Below the pieces are notes generated by a model that searched no databases, was not told where the DNA came from, and was given only the letters and a program-made list of their open reading frames with translations. From the NCBI GenBank assembly GCA_030758115.1, contig JANREX010000069.1:1-43697 (forward strand): DNA of 43,697 nucleotides, read 5' to 3'. The stretch is from Paracoccaceae bacterium (GTDB lineage: Bacteria; Pseudomonadota; Alphaproteobacteria; Rhodobacterales; Rhodobacteraceae). Shown in pieces: positions 43,177 to 43,697 of the stretch (within the stretch, counting starts at the first letter, position 1; each line of letters begins with the position of its first letter). The position numbers and the translations under genes were made by a program.

Positions 43177-43697
43177 ATGGCAGACAAAGACTTTCCCGGC
43201 TGGCACGGCACCACGATCATCGGCGTCAAGAAAGATGGCAAGGTGGTCATTGCGGGGGATGGGCAAGTCAGTCTTGGCCAGACCGTCATCAAGGGAAGCG
43301 CGCGCAAGGTCCGCCGGCTGTCGCCCGGTGGTTTTGATGTGGTCGCAGGTTTTGCCGGATCGACCGCCGACGCATTTACCCTTCTTGAGCGCCTTGAAGC
43401 CAAGCTAGAAGCCACGCCCGGCCAGCTGGCGCGCGCCTCGGTCGAGCTGGCCAAGGACTGGCGTACGGACAAATATCTGCAAAAGCTCGAGGCCATGCTG
43501 ATCGTCAGCGATGGTCGCGACATCTTCGTCATCACGGGCGCAGGCGATGTGCTGGAGCCCGAACATGACGTGACCGCGATCGGATCGGGCGGCAACTATG
43601 CGCTTGCCGCCGCGCGCGCCCTCATGGACAGCGATCTTGACGCCGAGGCCATCGCCCGCAAGGCCATGGCCATCGCTGCGGATATCTGTGTCTACAC
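43177..43697 (+). CDS. hslV: HslV, peptidase subunit of the HslUV (ClpQY) protease (3' end cut by window)
   Basis: Threonine peptidase that forms a dodecamer with the HslU ATPase to degrade misfolded proteins. 173 residues are visible. The mature enzyme should start at Thr12 ([14 protein letters not shown]), after an 11-residue propeptide. Other marks: [31 protein letters not shown] and [16 protein letters not shown]. The ATG at 43177 has GGAGGG four bases upstream. It is expected to be followed by hslU. Truncation is by the window edge, about 10 residues short of the normal length. Confidence 0.97.
   Translation, partial: MADKDFPGWHGTTIIGVKKDGKVVIAGDGQVSLGQTVIKGSARKVRRLSPGGFDVVAGFAGSTADAFTLLERLEAKLEATPGQLARASVELAKDWRTDKYLQKLEAMLIVSDGRDIFVITGAGDVLEPEHDVTAIGSGGNYALAAARALMDSDLDAEAIARKAMAIAADICVY

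Noticed and set aside
1-43697. Search by eye for CRISPR repeats, insertion sequences, prophage, tRNA/attachment sites and toxin-antitoxin pairs.
   Set aside because: None found; the gene density and composition are uniform and look like conserved core chromosome.

Overview
The window reads as ordinary core chromosome of an alphaproteobacterium of the family Rhodobacteraceae (Roseobacter-type). The evidence is the divergent regB / senC-regA redox regulators, the alphaproteobacterial addB-addA block, the rimP-nusA-ylxR-infB operon, a NavBac-type sodium channel, high GC content and gene order. I see no rRNA, tRNA, CRISPR array, prophage, transposase or integron. Both ends cut genes: secA on the left lacks only its C-terminal zinc tail, and hslV on the right lacks its last residues.

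Layout. (1) 1-5.7 kb: secA (-), diverging from a parvulin-type PPIase, argJ and mutT (+), then a 45-residue unknown protein. (2) 5.7-11.2 kb: the (-) operon rimP-nusA-ylxR-infB, with a recognisable promoter and an intrinsic terminator inside its leader. (3) 11.2-17.3 kb: prolyl iminopeptidase, ubiG, a (-) cluster comF-grxC-nitrilase-marR, a BioC-like methyltransferase and hemH. (4) 17.3-19.6 kb: envelope genes: a tiny secreted/membrane protein, two L,D-transpeptidases and a CAP-domain lipoprotein. (5) 19.6-26.4 kb: a (-) series hslO, Nudix CoA hydrolase, CCA-type nucleotidyltransferase, ABC exporter, RlmD-like methyltransferase and the NavBac channel. (6) 26.5-33.2 kb: signalling: a Nudix hydrolase, a response regulator fused to a PP2C phosphatase, an Hpt protein, RegA, the Sco1/SenC copper chaperone, RegB and a DivL-like PAS protein. 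(7) 33.2-42.1 kb: tsaE-amgK-murU-addB-addA, tightly overlapping, then trxA. (8) 42.1 kb to the end: a lone capsule-synthesis-like protein and hslV.

How the genes work together. RegB senses quinone/thiol redox state and RegA is its regulator; SenC delivers copper to oxidases. AmgK and MurU recycle MurNAc into UDP-MurNAc. AddA and AddB form the recombinational repair helicase-nuclease. HslO and HslV are proteostasis genes, and each has an upstream sequence resembling a heat-shock sigma-32 promoter. Several convergent pairs share one bidirectional hairpin terminator (near 5.69, 17.33, 19.02 and 42.13 kb).

The most interesting items are regulatory. A near-perfect CtrA box (TTAA-N7-TTAA) lies before the kinase-less DivL-like gene. 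The rimP-nusA leader carries an intrinsic terminator that could serve NusA autoregulation. The phosphatase/Hpt intergenic region holds an inverted repeat and a degenerate CtrA-like site. The 45-residue protein at 5.5 kb and the solitary capsule-like protein at 42.2-43.1 kb are the least explained coding regions. I did not find a clearly new multi-gene system.
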